A stretch of DNA of 21,570 nt from Chara braunii (Eukaryota > Streptophyta > Charophyceae > Charales > Characeae). Shown piece by piece: positions 1-9,261 of this stretch. The notes under the pieces were generated by a model. It made no database searches and had not been told where the DNA came from. It saw only the letters and a list, made by a program, of their open reading frames with translations. Where the stretch lies: contig BFEA01000417.1 in the NCBI GenBank assembly GCA_003427395.1, positions 35,828 through 57,397 of the forward strand. Reading direction: 5' to 3'. Position 1 is the stretch's first letter; every line of letters begins with the position of its first letter. Both the position numbers and the translations under genes were made by a program.

Positions 1-5
<5 letters not shown>

Positions 6-91
<86 letters not shown>
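6..91. repeat. (GA)n microsatellite
   Basis: About 43 uninterrupted GA dinucleotides at the left edge of the window. It is pure and therefore probably young or actively slipping. Its position at the window edge may also mark an assembly break. Confidence 0.97.
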
Positions 92-94
<3 letters not shown>

Positions 95-181
95 AAGGAT
101 TGCACACATACAAGCATCCCATGTCAGTCTCGATCCCGAAGCCCCAGGTAACATAGTAATCGTCCTACAGGTAGTTCGGTA

Positions 182-275
182 GGCCCGTGGGTTCAGTCCA
201 CTCTGCACAGTCAGTCCGCAAAAGTTTGGCCACGGCCCGCAGGTGAGGGGTGCCATCCAGAAAGTTATAGATAAG
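182..275 (+). CDS. Possible upstream exon of the gene at 555-2042 (partial)
   Basis: Read in the phase that joins the downstream exon, this stretch is open and ends in residues QVRGAIQKVIDK directly before an AAG|GTAAGT splice donor at 275/276. Joined to the next exon (VRFHEEFHNK...) it gives a plausible continuous amphipathic helix. An in-frame TAG lies at about 179-181, so the exon can start no earlier than an AG at about 181; that acceptor is weak. Nothing further upstream in the window is convincingly coding. This is inferred from splice signals and phase only. Confidence 0.35.
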
Positions 276-554
276 GTAAGTAATTAAATTTAGTGTACAA
301 TCAGCAGGGTGCAAAGTAACCCACTCTAACAGTCATGGTGATGAATGCATTGAGAACCTCAGGACATTACACAACACTGTTTACTGGTTGGTGGCAGTGA
401 GCTGTGATAAGACATTGTTTCCCGCATCCTTCGTCTCTCTGTGCAGCTGTATGTCCTATGCTCACACCATATGAATGGGAACACATCCATGCATATAGCC
501 AGTATAAACAGTTCAGATTGATAATTCTGGATTTGCTTTGTGGTGAATTTGCAG
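276..554 (+). other. Predicted intron (279 bp)
   Basis: The donor AAG|GTAAGT is close to the eukaryotic consensus. The acceptor is TTTGCAG at 548-554, preceded by a T-rich stretch. Removing the interval keeps the reading frame in phase 0 on both sides. No reading frame of useful length occurs inside it. Confidence 0.45.
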
Positions 555-2042
555 GTACGCTTCCATGAGGAATTCCACAACAAGGGTGTTTACAACTGCC
601 AGACGGACCTCTCTTACATATTTTGCAATGGCCATGAGATCTATGTGGAGTTTGGGGGAATCCATGACGATTGGATTGACGTCTTGGTATCATCACCTGA
701 TGTTTCTGTTGCAGAAGCAGCTGAATGGGTTGATAGGAACATTGTGAAAGCCATCTACCAACTTTGCAGCNAGCCGACTGGTCTCCCAGGTGTGGATCTG
801 GTGACGAAAATTGTGCGCCCACGCTGTTTGACAACATGTCCAATTGTTCAGCGGAGGTGTCGGCGTGACGATCAGACTGTCACAGAAGAAAAGCTGATCG
901 AGGGGATGGAGAGGGAGGAAAATAATTACAATCATTCATGGCCTGCCATTTGGGATGAGCAGGGCAAGGAAATTGTTCCACCATCTTGCGACAATGCGAC
1001 GGCGTTAATCAGACCGAAAACACTGGAGTGTCACCTGTCCGTTCAGAAAATTGAGCTGCACAGAGATTGTCAGAGCTTCAATGTAGTTGAAGGGAACTCA
1101 GGACAAAGACCGCAACATTCTGATTTCGAAAAGAGCACTGGCAGGTTCGGGGACTGCTCTGAGGCACCACTTGAATGTGACCAGCCCACAAGCAATGTTC
1201 AACAGGTGGGTGATCCGGTGACAAGCACTATGCACGATCTTGCGGTTGGATGTGAACAGCCTCCAAGATATGCTCGAGAGTTAGCTGACTTGGTGCGTGA
1301 TGTGGGTAGAAAAGTTGACCGAAATTTTCGGTCCATCAGCGAGATGAAAGAAGTGCTGAACATTCAGAGGGAAGAGCAAAGAAATGCATTTGCAAGAGTC
1401 TCTAGTGCTCTGTCTAGCATATCTGTTTTTGCCACTGAGCAGCACAGTCATCGCCTACCTCATCGTGTTTACATCACTGAGAGGACATCTGGCTCTTGCC
1501 AGAAACTGAGTTTCCTGATTGGCCTCAGGGCAGTTGAGCTGCACCTCATGTGTGAATCCCGAGACTGCTGCCATGCTGTGTGTGGCCAGAAGGGGAAGAA
1601 GTTGCATCTTCCAAAAGAGGAAAGTCGGCATGCGTGGACTCTCTTCAAGTGGACAATTCTCGCTGTGACTGTGCTGTTGAAAACCGGCTGTGCAATGTCT
1701 ATGGGGATCCATCAGCTTGTGCCAGACTTGGGTGGCGTGGCCAACTGGACAAGCTTTGTGATCGGAGCAGTGGGTAATGCTGGTCTGGACTTTGGAGACC
1801 TGGAAGACCTCAAGCGGAGAATGAATAACGTTGGAAAGGATATGTTCAAGGATGATGGTCCGGAAGATGTTGTGAAGCGTCAGAAAGCGATGGACTGGCT
1901 GGAGGGAATCCTGGAAGGCGGGGCAAGCGAGGTACGAGAAATATTTGATCTTAGCAAGGTGAAGTACAAAGACACAGGCTCAGTAGCGTGGATATGCAGC
2001 TCCTGTCTAAGGAACAACCAACCGTTTGTGGAGGTATTTTAG
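555..2042 (+). CDS. 3'-terminal exon of a large streptophyte protein, possibly Roco/TORNADO1-like C-terminal region
   Basis: This is a 495-codon open frame ending in TAG, far longer than chance, with balanced composition. It is open back to a stop at 522-524. A TTTGCAG acceptor just before 555 makes it an exon rather than a complete gene; there is no ATG near its start. Residues 32-90 carry an IDVLV segment, a helix (EAAEWVDRNIVKAIYQLCS) and a GLPGVDLVTKIVRPRC segment. Residues 240-290 are charged and heptad-like (ELADLVRDVGRKVDR), suggesting a coiled coil. Residues 325-345 hold AVELHLMCESRDCCHAV, and the end holds KVKYKDTGSVAWICSSC. This order resembles, from memory, the C-terminal part of large plant proteins with Roc/COR-like or NB-LRR-like modules, which act in cytoplasmic signalling. 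That assignment is unverified; the catalytic GTPase part would lie upstream of the window. Residue 73 is ambiguous because of an N at 771. The stop follows the conserved-looking end directly, so this is probably the true C-terminus. Confidence 0.65.
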   Translation, partial: VRFHEEFHNKGVYNCQTDLSYIFCNGHEIYVEFGGIHDDWIDVLVSSPDVSVAEAAEWVDRNIVKAIYQLCSXPTGLPGVDLVTKIVRPRCLTTCPIVQRRCRRDDQTVTEEKLIEGMEREENNYNHSWPAIWDEQGKEIVPPSCDNATALIRPKTLECHLSVQKIELHRDCQSFNVVEGNSGQRPQHSDFEKSTGRFGDCSEAPLECDQPTSNVQQVGDPVTSTMHDLAVGCEQPPRYARELADLVRDVGRKVDRNFRSISEMKEVLNIQREEQRNAFARVSSALSSISVFATEQHSHRLPHRVYITERTSGSCQKLSFLIGLRAVELHLMCESRDCCHAVCGQKGKKLHLPKEESRHAWTLFKWTILAVTVLLKTGCAMSMGIHQLVPDLGGVANWTSFVIGAVGNAGLDFGDLEDLKRRMNNVGKDMFKDDGPEDVVKRQKAMDWLEGILEGGASEVREIFDLSKVKYKDTGSVAWICSSCLRNNQPFVEVF

Positions 2043-2116
2043 GTGCAGCTATGCGACTAAACTGGCACATGAGCCATGTATTCAAGAAGAGCCAGCTGTT
2101 TATGCAGCTCCTGTCT
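1994..2116 (+). repeat. 15-bp direct repeat across the stop codon of the 555-2042 gene
   Basis: ATGCAGCTCCTGTCT occurs identically at 1994-2008 (inside the final codons) and 2102-2116 (after the stop), 108 bp apart. Flanking similarity is weak. It may be a remnant of a small duplication of the gene end, or chance. Confidence 0.5.
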
Positions 2117-2551
2117 CAAAAAGATCCAGTGCTCAATGCTGCTTTACTATCATGGTGTTGTGTTGTGTAGAGGATAGAATAGGTGGTCATGCCTGCAGGT
2201 TGAGAGGCCAGCCTGAACTCAGAACTTTTCCTGCTGTTGCTGTGTTCATTACTAGGACCTCAGGAGACTCTTGAGGGTTTTTCATCATCGAACAGACTTG
2301 AACTTTGACTGCTCTTGGTCGGATGTGAGCATTGCTTTGCGGTTTCTGCTACTAGTCTGGTCACCATTTAGAGCTTGTGATTTGAGTTTCTTTGTGCAGA
2401 TTCCTTGCAGACTTGCAGTTCGGTATTGGGCTTGTTTCCTACAAGAGGCTACATAAGCAGTCAGACTGCCTGCGCCAGCTTGGTCTGACATTTTGGCAGT
2501 GGCGCGAGAAGTAGTGCTGCGCAGAACACCGTTGAGAGGCAGTTTGGTTGA
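2117..2551. other. No gene seen (3' flank of the 555-2042 gene)
   Basis: Short open frames on both strands lack coding character. The stretch is probably 3' UTR and spacer. I saw no clear terminator or RNA gene. Confidence 0.5.
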
Positions 2552-2941
2552 CATCGAGCCATAGAGCTCCTCTGCTGGGATTGAGAGCATAGGGGAGGAA
2601 GGGTGAAGAAGGATGCATGACATGCGATGAAGGCAACGTATGGTGATTGTCGCTGTTGATGTGGTGGTACTTGTCAATATCACTCGGTTTTGCAAATTGG
2701 CTCGTACTACCTCTGAGTCACCGTTGAGTCGTTGACAGATGATGCCATCGAGGCGTAGAGCTCCTCTGCTGGGATTGAGAGCATAGGGGGGGAAGGGTGA
2801 AGAAGGATGCATGACATGAGATGAAGGCAACGTATGGTGATTGTCGCTGTTGATGTGGTGGTACTTGTCAATGTATCACTCGGTTTTGCAAATTGGCTCG
2901 TACTACCTCTGAGTCACCGTTGAGTCGTTGACAGATGATGC
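2552..2941 (+). repeat. Tandem duplication, two ~195-bp copies
   Basis: Copy 1 runs 2552-2745 and copy 2 runs 2746-2941. Each starts with CATCGAG, contains GAGCTCCTCTGCTGGGATTG near its 5' end, and ends before GATGATGCCATC. The copies differ by a few substitutions and a 2-base insertion (AATGTATCAC for AATATCAC). The left flank (CACCGTTGAG...) weakly resembles the copy end, so an older partial copy may precede. Minus-strand open frames through this region arise only from the duplication. Confidence 0.9.
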
Positions 2942-3190
2942 CATCAATGACAGGTGTGAGTCGGCAAGCACAAATAGTTATTCAAAGCTGCACCTTATTT
3001 GTCTGATTCTCTTCTTAGCATGAGGTTGACCGAACCGGTTGAGAGTCGTTTTGATTGCAATGGGAGGTGCAAGTGGCGTTCAACTCTTGAGAGTCGTCTC
3101 AGTTCTTATATTTTTGGTGGGAGATGGGCTGTGGATGGAAGGTGGAATACATGATGTGGGAGTGGTACATGCATGCATGCACTGAACACG
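2942..3190. other. No confident gene; spacer before the duplicated coding segment
   Basis: A readable plus-strand frame (YMMWEWYM...) enters the next segment from about 3149. No start or splice site could be fixed. Confidence 0.35.
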
Positions 3191-3264
3191 CCACTGCAGC
3201 AGTGGTTGCTAGGGACATGAGTAGCCTCGGAAACGCACACGTTCGCACATATGCCATGGTGTAA
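3191..3264 (+). pseudogene. First copy of a duplicated short C-terminal coding segment
   Basis: Read in the phase ending at TAA 3262-3264 it gives ATAAVVARDMSSLG...YAMV-stop. This matches the end of the 3271-3555 frame (FTAAVAEYMSNL...YDMV-stop), including the stop position and the bases just after it (GTAAAA followed by GGG and TGGAG). It is a diverged duplicate or a second alternative last exon. I do not recognise the function. Confidence 0.45.
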
Positions 3265-3270
3265 AACGGG

Positions 3271-3555
3271 GTGGAGCAGAACTTCAACGTGGAGCAGAGG
3301 GCAGGAACTTCAACTGCAGGGGAAGTAGCCTTTGTCAACAAGTCGTTAGACTTCCTGAGAAATTATCTGGTCAATGAGCTTGGACCTATCAACAAGTCAC
3401 AAGATACAATGTTGTGGGTGATGGAGTTTCCTTCATTCGAGTGGGATGAAGATAATCAGCGGCTGGAGAATGCACATTATCCGTTCACGGCAGCAGTTGC
3501 TGAGTACATGAGTAATCTCCGAAGCAGGCATGCTCTCGCGTATGACATGGTGTAA
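3271..3555 (+). CDS. Unknown ORF or exon, 94 codons, with duplicated C-terminus
   Basis: This open frame has coding-like composition (SLDFLRNYLVNELGPINKSQ and MLWVMEFPSFEWDED) and ends in AYDMV-stop. The first codon is GTG, so in a eukaryote it must be an exon or fragment rather than a complete gene. Two short GGAGCAGA/AACTTCAAC motifs repeat at its 5' end (3273-3315), giving NFNVEQRAGTST. Its last ~24 residues recur in diverged form at 3191-3264. I recognise no domain. It could be an exon of an otherwise unseen gene or a gene relic. Confidence 0.35.
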   Translation: MEQNFNVEQRAGTSTAGEVAFVNKSLDFLRNYLVNELGPINKSQDTMLWVMEFPSFEWDEDNQRLENAHYPFTAAVAEYMSNLRSRHALAYDMV

Positions 3556-3569
3556 AATGGGCTGGAGAT

Positions 3570-4930
3570 TGGCGGAGGAAGTCCGCCAATCTGCAAGCAA
3601 GAGGTTCAAGAGAAGATCTTTGAGGCCATAAGCGGAGGAACCCTCTGGATGCGCTCGACCTCAGTGCGCCATTCCATGGACGCATTGCATCTGGGCTGGA
3701 CCACATGGTGATGGCATCCGTGATGCTCTTTTTTCCAGCACTGCCATCAATCAGGGGTGTCATTGCGCTCTCGAAAACAAGACGAGCTCAGTTCGCAATG
3801 AGAAAGGCCCCTTCCTATGTCCGTCTGGCACAGCTCACTCACGTGAAGATGAAGAGCGCAGTAAAGATGAGCTGAACAATGCACATAGAGAAAGGTGCTG
3901 CAGAGTTTGTTCCCAGATTTCTTGCTGTGATGCTCTCAACTGTCCTCAGGCTGCCCTGTTACGTTACCCAGTCTGACCGGTTTTCTTGTGAAACTAATCT
4001 GTGGTCAGGCATGCATGGGCGGATGTGGCGTTTTGACCTTCTCTTCCTCCTCCTCCTCCTCTGCTTTTGCTCCTCCTCCCATTTGGTCAGGTGCAGCAAA
4101 TGAGCTGGGAGTGAACAAACCCAGCTTCAGTAGATGCAGCAGAGGGGCCCAGGTTGGCCACAAGTGGCATTGATTAATTCTTGAGTCGTCTTCCGGCCAC
4201 AACATTAGACAATTCTTGACGCGTACAGCACACTCGTACATTATGTTGTTGGGTTGGCCCCGAGCTTGATCGTGAATGCATGGGGCGGGTATGACTTGGT
4301 TCCCTAACTCTGTTCACCTGAGCAACCTGAGCAGGGTGCCGGTTAAAGGGGAGGAACGCGACGCGCAGGAGAGATGGATCAGTATTGCTCAATTACTGTA
4401 AATAACTGTGTAATGACCCACAGAGTTTTCAGCTCGAGATTGTGGATTTCTCTGCCTTTGATCTGCCTGCTGAGACTTCCATGGTTAAGTCTGTTTGGTG
4501 CATTTTTCAAGTGTGCTTGTGATCTGTCACTGATATATGTATGCCGTGTGACACTGTTTGCCTGCTGAGTTCTTGGTCCCAGTCTGACTCCTGGTGCTAA
4601 GTTAACTCTGTTGGCGGTGATGTGTGTCTTTGCCTCAGATGAGGGAGGAATAGGGGTAGGATCAGGGAACAGCAGGGACATACTTAGAGACGGCAGACAG
4701 GGAAATATTAAGTGGAATACACTGGGGACCCTACAGAGATTTTCCAGCAAGTCAGCTGGGGCTAGAAGATCCCGGTAGCTTTTCAGTAGGTCATGATGGG
4801 CAGGTCCCGAACGTAGACAGCTTTAAAGGTAGATAAGGGACCTGCAAGCAGATATAAGTCTGAAATGATGGTGCTGCCAAAAGCAGGATTGCCTGCTAAG
4901 GAGGCAAAATAAAACTAGGTAGTACTACCT
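3570..4930. other. 1.36 kb with no supported gene
   Basis: A CTC-rich triplet patch lies at 4040-4080. Open frames are short and overlap on both strands without coding character. I see no repeats shared with the rest of the window. Confidence 0.5.
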
Positions 4931-5085
4931 GTGCAATGAGTAGTCCTCTCATTCACAAAGCAGTCCTCTCATAGCAGGCACTGCAATGAGTAGTCCTCTC
5001 ATTCATTGCCCAAGAGGTAGTGTTGGCCGGGAAGCCTATCGCTCTGTGCAACGAGTAGTCCTCTCATTCACAAAGCAGTCATGTT
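4931..5085 (+). repeat. Threefold interspersed short repeat
   Basis: The motif TGCAATGAGTAGTCCTCTCA begins at about 4932 and 4982, and as TGCAACGAGTAGTCCTCTCA at 5047. The first and third copies share the extension TTCACAAAGCAGTC. An extra partial CAGTCCTCTCAT lies at 4961-4972. Spacing is irregular (50 and 65 bp), so these are local duplications rather than an array. Confidence 0.85.
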
Positions 5086-5583
5086 GCCGCTCCACCAAGA
5101 GGGGAAGTGAGGGAGAGCCCTTGGGGGTGCAGGGTGAGCAAGAATACCTCCATGGCGATGGAGTAGTCGTAGGAAGAAGTGGGAGAAGCTCCAGGGTGCA
5201 AAGGTAGAGGGAGAGAACCTTCGAGCTGGGCTATGGAGGGGATCAGAGGTTGTAGGAGGAGAAATGTACGAAGCAACAAGGACACTTACCTTTGGCTATC
5301 ATGGTGAACCAGCGTCTCCATCCTCCTGGTTGGCGCTGCATCAAGAAGGCTCCGAAAGTTGCGGGAGCATGCATGCGGCATCACCTTGAAAATAGCTGGG
5401 TAATTTACCGTTGGTTTGAAGGAATACAGATAATGAAGTATCAACAATAATGCTAATGGTTGGTAGTTGAACCCCCATCCAAGGCAGAGGCGTGCTGACC
5501 AATACCAGACACGAGGTGGTTGTCAAGATTATGAGATATAATATGCAACCCATGAACAGGATATCACCTTACTTGGGCGTGCC
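5086..5583. other. No gene seen
   Basis: Purine-rich sequence at 5095-5275, then unremarkable unique sequence. No supported frame on either strand. Confidence 0.45.
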
Positions 5584-5680
5584 TTACTGCGGGCCAAGCT
5601 TTTCTGAACTGCCAGCATCGCACATTCTTTCTCTTTTGGCTGGTGCCGCCAACCATTGTGGTCCAGTAGGCCAAGCCGCT
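5584..5680 (-). repeat. Dispersed repeat family F, copy 1
   Basis: The reverse complement aligns with 16403-16492. Both contain GGACCA.AATGG.TGGC, a CCAAAA run, and GCTGGCAGTT..G.AAAGCTTGGC in the same order. No ends or target duplication can be defined, so the element class is unknown. Confidence 0.7.
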
Positions 5681-5685
5681 GAAAC

Positions 5686-5718
5686 TTTTGTAGGCGACTG
5701 AAACTTTCGTAGGCGATG
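5686..5718 (+). repeat. 17-bp tandem duplication
   Basis: TGAAACTTTTGTAGGCGAC is followed directly by TGAAACTTTCGTAGGCGAT: two near-identical copies, one substitution inside the unit. Confidence 0.8.
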
Positions 5719-6000
5719 AGTTGCATTTTCAGCAAGGCTGGAGTGGTGTACTGGTGGTCGAAAGGGAATTGCGGGTCTCACGTAACGCTCGCACGCAAGG
5801 CTCGGAGCGCCAGTGTTGGGAAAAAGGGGACCTGGGCTGGGCCCAGTGAAAAGCGTGGTGCACTCCTCTTTTCTGTGTGGGAAGTTTCAGGAAGGGCCGG
5901 ACGCCTCAGTGCTCATGTTTGAAAACAAGTACATAGCAGCGCGTTTGGGCGTGTTCTGATTCAATGTAGAAAAAGACAAAAGTTGAAAGCTATGAAACTG
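5719..6000. other. No gene seen
   Basis: Unique sequence without a supported frame. Confidence 0.4.
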
Positions 6001-6266
6001 CTTTGTTGTCACCACGTGTATCCCGTTGGGCCTTGGCTCCAGCACTCACCAAATGTGGAAAATGAGAATGAATCTCTCCCTCGAAACTTGGAAGATGCAA
6101 GGCTGTTTTATCTTTCCTACTTTGTTGTCACCACATGTATCCAATTGGGCCTTGGCTCCAGCACTCGCAACATGAGAATGAATCTCTTGCTCGAAACTGG
6201 GAAGATGCACAACTGTTTTTTTTTCCTACTTTGTTGTCAGCACCTGTATCCTGTTGGGCCTTGGGA
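6001..6266 (+). repeat. Threefold tandem repeat, ~119/109-bp unit
   Basis: The unit starts CTTTGTTGTCACCAC.TGTATCC and includes TTGGGCCTTGGCTCCAGCAC, GAGAATGAATCTCT and CTCGAAACT. Starts are at 6001, 6120 and 6229; the third copy is cut off after GGGCCTTGGG. Plus-strand frames through it (repeating LGLGSS/VGPWLQHS) come from the repeat and have no other coding support. Confidence 0.88.
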
Positions 6267-6304
6267 ATCAAAAGGGAAGAGGAGGGAGAACACGACAGAG
6301 GAGA

Positions 6305-6344
6305 GATGGGTGTGGCAAGGAGTCGATGGGTGTGGCAAGGAGTC
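6305..6344 (+). repeat. 20-bp perfect tandem duplication
   Basis: GATGGGTGTGGCAAGGAGTC occurs twice back to back. Confidence 0.95.
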
Positions 6345-6900
6345 GATCCTTGCCAGAGGTGGAACAGGAGCACGATGAACAGGAGGAGATGGCGAGCCCC
6401 GCTAGCCTTGGAGGAGGGGCAGGATGATGAGTGGGAGGAGGGGAAGGAGGACGGGGAGGACGACTAGAAGGACGACGACAAAGAATATGGCCGTGTATCT
6501 CCCCATGTTCCACCTGGAAGGTTCATTCCAATTTGCGGGGGGGAGCTGCTCTGGGCAGCACCTTGTTCTTCTCTCAAATTCTTTCGTCTTCATCGAAGAT
6601 ATTTCTTGTCGGTCAGCCGAATAAAATGCAATATTGGCTGGTCTGTGAAACACAGCCCCCAGCCCCATCGGCTGAGGATCTGCTTTGAGATCGTCCATCT
6701 CCTTTGTGATTCAGGAGTGTGATCAGGATGAGTGTTAAAGCACCAGTGCACCACACATCGGCCCCTAGGAGTCAGCACGAAACCCGCACCACTTCGGAGG
6801 CGGCCAATTTTTTTTTTCAACGGCGCCCCACGCCGTGTGGCCCCTCCGAGTTTTGCTTGTGGCGACAACAACTGTCTGCAAGGCTGGGGCCGTGTACTTG
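6345..6900. other. No gene seen; purine-rich tract
   Basis: 6400-6480 is rich in GGAGGA/GACGA triplets, which produce long but meaningless frames on both strands. The rest is unique. Confidence 0.45.
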
Positions 6901-6904
6901 CGGT

Positions 6905-7128
6905 TTAAACCACCTGTTCAAGCCCCTTCCTCTGGAACTTCCAGTGGACCAGTGGTACACCAGTTGCTGGGGCTGGTTCCATTCTATTCCGGTGGTATAC
7001 CGGTTCCAGGCGCTGGTTCCAATACACGATGTGCTTTCCATGCACTGGCGAGCTGGGGACTGGCTCCCTTCGTTCGGGTGGAAAAAAGACGGGTTTGGCA
7101 ATTTGGGTCTATTGAACTGGTGCTTTAA
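6905..7128. mobile_element. Candidate MITE with TTAA borders, diverged
   Basis: TTAA at 6905-6908 and 7125-7128 enclose 216 bp. The left end begins ACCACCTGTTCAA and the reverse complement of the right end begins AGCACCAGTTCAA, 11 of 13 matching. The ends resemble those of the better-supported TTAA elements (ACCACCAGTACTT). The interior has four CTGGTTCCA/CCGGTTCCA-like boxes. It has no coding capacity. Only one copy was seen, so support is modest. Confidence 0.4.
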
Positions 7129-7293
7129 ATCACTGGTTGTGTCCCAGCTATTTGTTCCAATGGGCCACCGGTGAACCTGCCACAAACTCACGGATTGGGT
7201 CTACGGGATGAAAAATGGCTGGCATCGGGAGGCAAATCATGTGCTATGCCAGTTCGGCAGGAAATGTGCGCGGGAAAGACCTGCATCAGGAGA

Positions 7294-7346
7294 ACGAGGT
7301 TTAAAATACTCAACAAGTGTCGAGGTTTAAAATACTCAACAGGTGT
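7294..7346 (+). repeat. 26-bp tandem duplication
   Basis: CGAGGTTTAAAATACTCAAC occurs at 7295 and 7321, followed by AAGTGT and AGGTGT respectively. Confidence 0.9.
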
Positions 7347-7538
7347 CTCCAACATAAGTGCCTCTAGGTGATGACAATGGTCATCCAGGTAAACAGGAAA
7401 AGGGACCTTGTGACTGCAACAGCAGCTTACTGTTATGGAAGTTTCACGTCCTCTTTGTGCTAGGACTGTGGGCACAGAAGAGTGCGTGCAAACAACGCAT
7501 TGACTTTGCATCCACCCTTTTCTTCCATCAGTCGAACC

Positions 7539-7567
<29 letters not shown>
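7539..7567 (+). repeat. Poly(A) run of 29
   Basis: Pure A run preceded by CATCAGTCGAACC. A similar TTCAGTCAAACC lies at 7617-7628, before the poly(T) at 7665. It may be the tail of a plus-strand retroposed sequence whose body I could not identify. Confidence 0.85.
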
Positions 7568-7570
<3 letters not shown>

Positions 7571-7664
7571 TCCTTGCATTGGCAGCTTGTCTTGACATGC
7601 ACCCCTCTTCTTTTTCTTCAGTCAAACCAAAGCAAAACCTGGCAATTTGGCAAATTTCTAAGTC

Positions 7665-7912
7665 TTTTTTTTTTTTTTTTTTCCCCTCCACCGGTCCTGC
7701 TAAGGGGGGTGATATGAGCAGCCCCTCCTAGTAGTCCGGCCGGGTGCGCTCCAATCTATTGGTGGGGAGGGACACCTGCTCGAAAACGGGTCCAGCGTCC
7801 CAGAGTACGTCAGCTGCTGGGAACCGGGTCCAGCGTCCCAAACATGACATAGATGCAGACTATGAATTGCATAGGAACAGCCAAGAGCTGCAAATTGGGT
7901 GCAGCGTCCCAT
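7665..7912 (-). mobile_element. Family-A retroposed module, copy 1 (A tail on minus strand)
   Basis: (T)18 at 7665-7682, then a region containing GGTGATATGAGCAGC, then CTCCAATCTATTGGTGGGGAG, then three units of the form GCTGGGAACCGGGTCCAGCGTCCC spaced 40-80 bp apart, the last ending at about 7912. On the minus strand this reads as body followed by poly(A), the order of a LINE/SINE 3' end. It has no coding capacity. Confidence 0.75.
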
Positions 7913-7942
7913 TGTTCCTATGTCCAGGCATAGACGGAAGGT

Positions 7943-8101
7943 TTAAACCACCAGTACTTGGCCCAGCTATCGGCCGCGGAAAAGAAATAGAGTAGAAACG
8001 TTTCTAGTTTGATGAATTTGGGAGCTCCTGTAGTGGCCCGTACGTTTCCTTAAATCGTGGCGCGTTAACGGGCACGACTTTAGGAAGTACTGGTCGTGTA
8101 A
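7943..8101 (+). mobile_element. TTAA-bordered MITE, copy M1
   Basis: The left end is TTAA then ACCACCAGTACTTGGCCCAG. The right end, AGTACTGGTCGTGTAA, is a decayed inverted copy of it. The interior carries GAGTAGAAACGTTTCTAGT, AATTTGGGAGCTCCTGTAGT and GTACGTTTCC. Same orientation as M4, opposite to M2 and M5. Too short to code for a transposase. Confidence 0.75.
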
Positions 8102-9261
8102 TCGCTGGGGGGCACCAGTGGAACCATCCGCCTCTCTACCTTTCACTAATCCTGCTGATCCTGCTGCTGGGACCTAGTCCTTGCACTGGCAGCTTCCGTA
8201 TAAAAGCTTGCGTGCTGACTAAGAAAAGAATGGGCTTTTGTTGGCAGTCACCCTTCTTCTTTTTTGTGGCATAGTGATATGGTTCAACTCCTTGCACATG
8301 TGGGCTTGCTGAGGGAGGCTTGGTGTCTAGAAATTTGAGTTTTGAATGTTCAGAAAAAACACGTGGCGGCAGTTCAGTCGCGCGCCGAGTTCGGAAAGAC
8401 AATATAAAACCACGGCGTGACTTTCAAGACGGCCAGTCAGTTATTTTGCAGGTGGGGGGGAGGGGGTCCAGACTGTAGTTTTATGCATTTCTTGTCCATT
8501 TGAAACTCCCAGTGTAACAGACGTGCTGGCACGAGTTTCTTCCACCTTTTGAAAGACAAAATCTGACATGACTGCACTTGATTCAAAGAGTTGGTTTCAG
8601 CATTTTGGATGTGGGTGAACACAACTGCTCTGTCAGAGGAAAAATCGATACCTAGCTACAGGGTGGGTAGCTGAGTGAGACTGATTTTGACTGAGATAAT
8701 AAAGAGGAGAATCGGAAGGTTGGATGAAAAAAACCGCCTCCTCCGCCAGGCCTACATCCAAACTAGGCTGAGGTTTTGGGGGGCAGCTGCATGACAGGGA
8801 ACTGTCCTTTGAGGTCCTGAGAGGAGGCATGCTGCCTTGAACCCTACTGTACGTCAAGATACCTTCCTCTTTCTCTCCCCTGATGGCGATTCTCTGTGGT
8901 GCAGTGACCTGTTGCATGCAGATGGATGACTTGCTTCTGTTGGCATCCAGATTTTTTCTTTTTTTTGTTCAGCAAGCATATCCGACGCTTGGCACAAAAA
9001 TTTGTGTGGTGATGAACACCCGCCTTGCCTTACTATGCACCATCTTTCTCTCTCACCTGCGACGCTAAGACCACGATGATGTCACTTGGAGTGTACATGA
9101 TGTACCTGACCAGTTTACGGAAAGATTTGGTCGTAAAAGTGCTACCGTCCTCCCCCGAGCACAACATTCAAAAGTGACTATGCGAGTTTTACCAGGATGG
9201 AGTTCCAGGCTCATGGGCTGGTTCCATTGTGTTAGGAACCCCTTAGTAAAAGTCGTGGCAG
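8102..9261. other. 1.16 kb with no supported gene
   Basis: TATAAAA occurs at about 8199 and ATATAAAA at about 8401, but no transcription unit follows. G-rich stretch at 8452-8466. Open frames are short on both strands. No shared repeat was recognised except short TGGCAGC/TTCTTTTT similarity to 7575-7620. Confidence 0.45.

Noticed and set aside
2285-2830. 181-codon minus-strand ORF
   Set aside because: It spans the tandem duplication and repeats the same peptide; no independent coding sign.
6268-6700. Overlapping Arg/Gly/Asp- or Pro/Leu-rich ORFs on both strands
   Set aside because: Purine-rich triplet sequence explains them.
8190-8410. Promoters suggested by TATAAAA at about 8199 and ATATAAAA at about 8401
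   Set aside because: No downstream transcription unit on either strand; such strings are common by chance.
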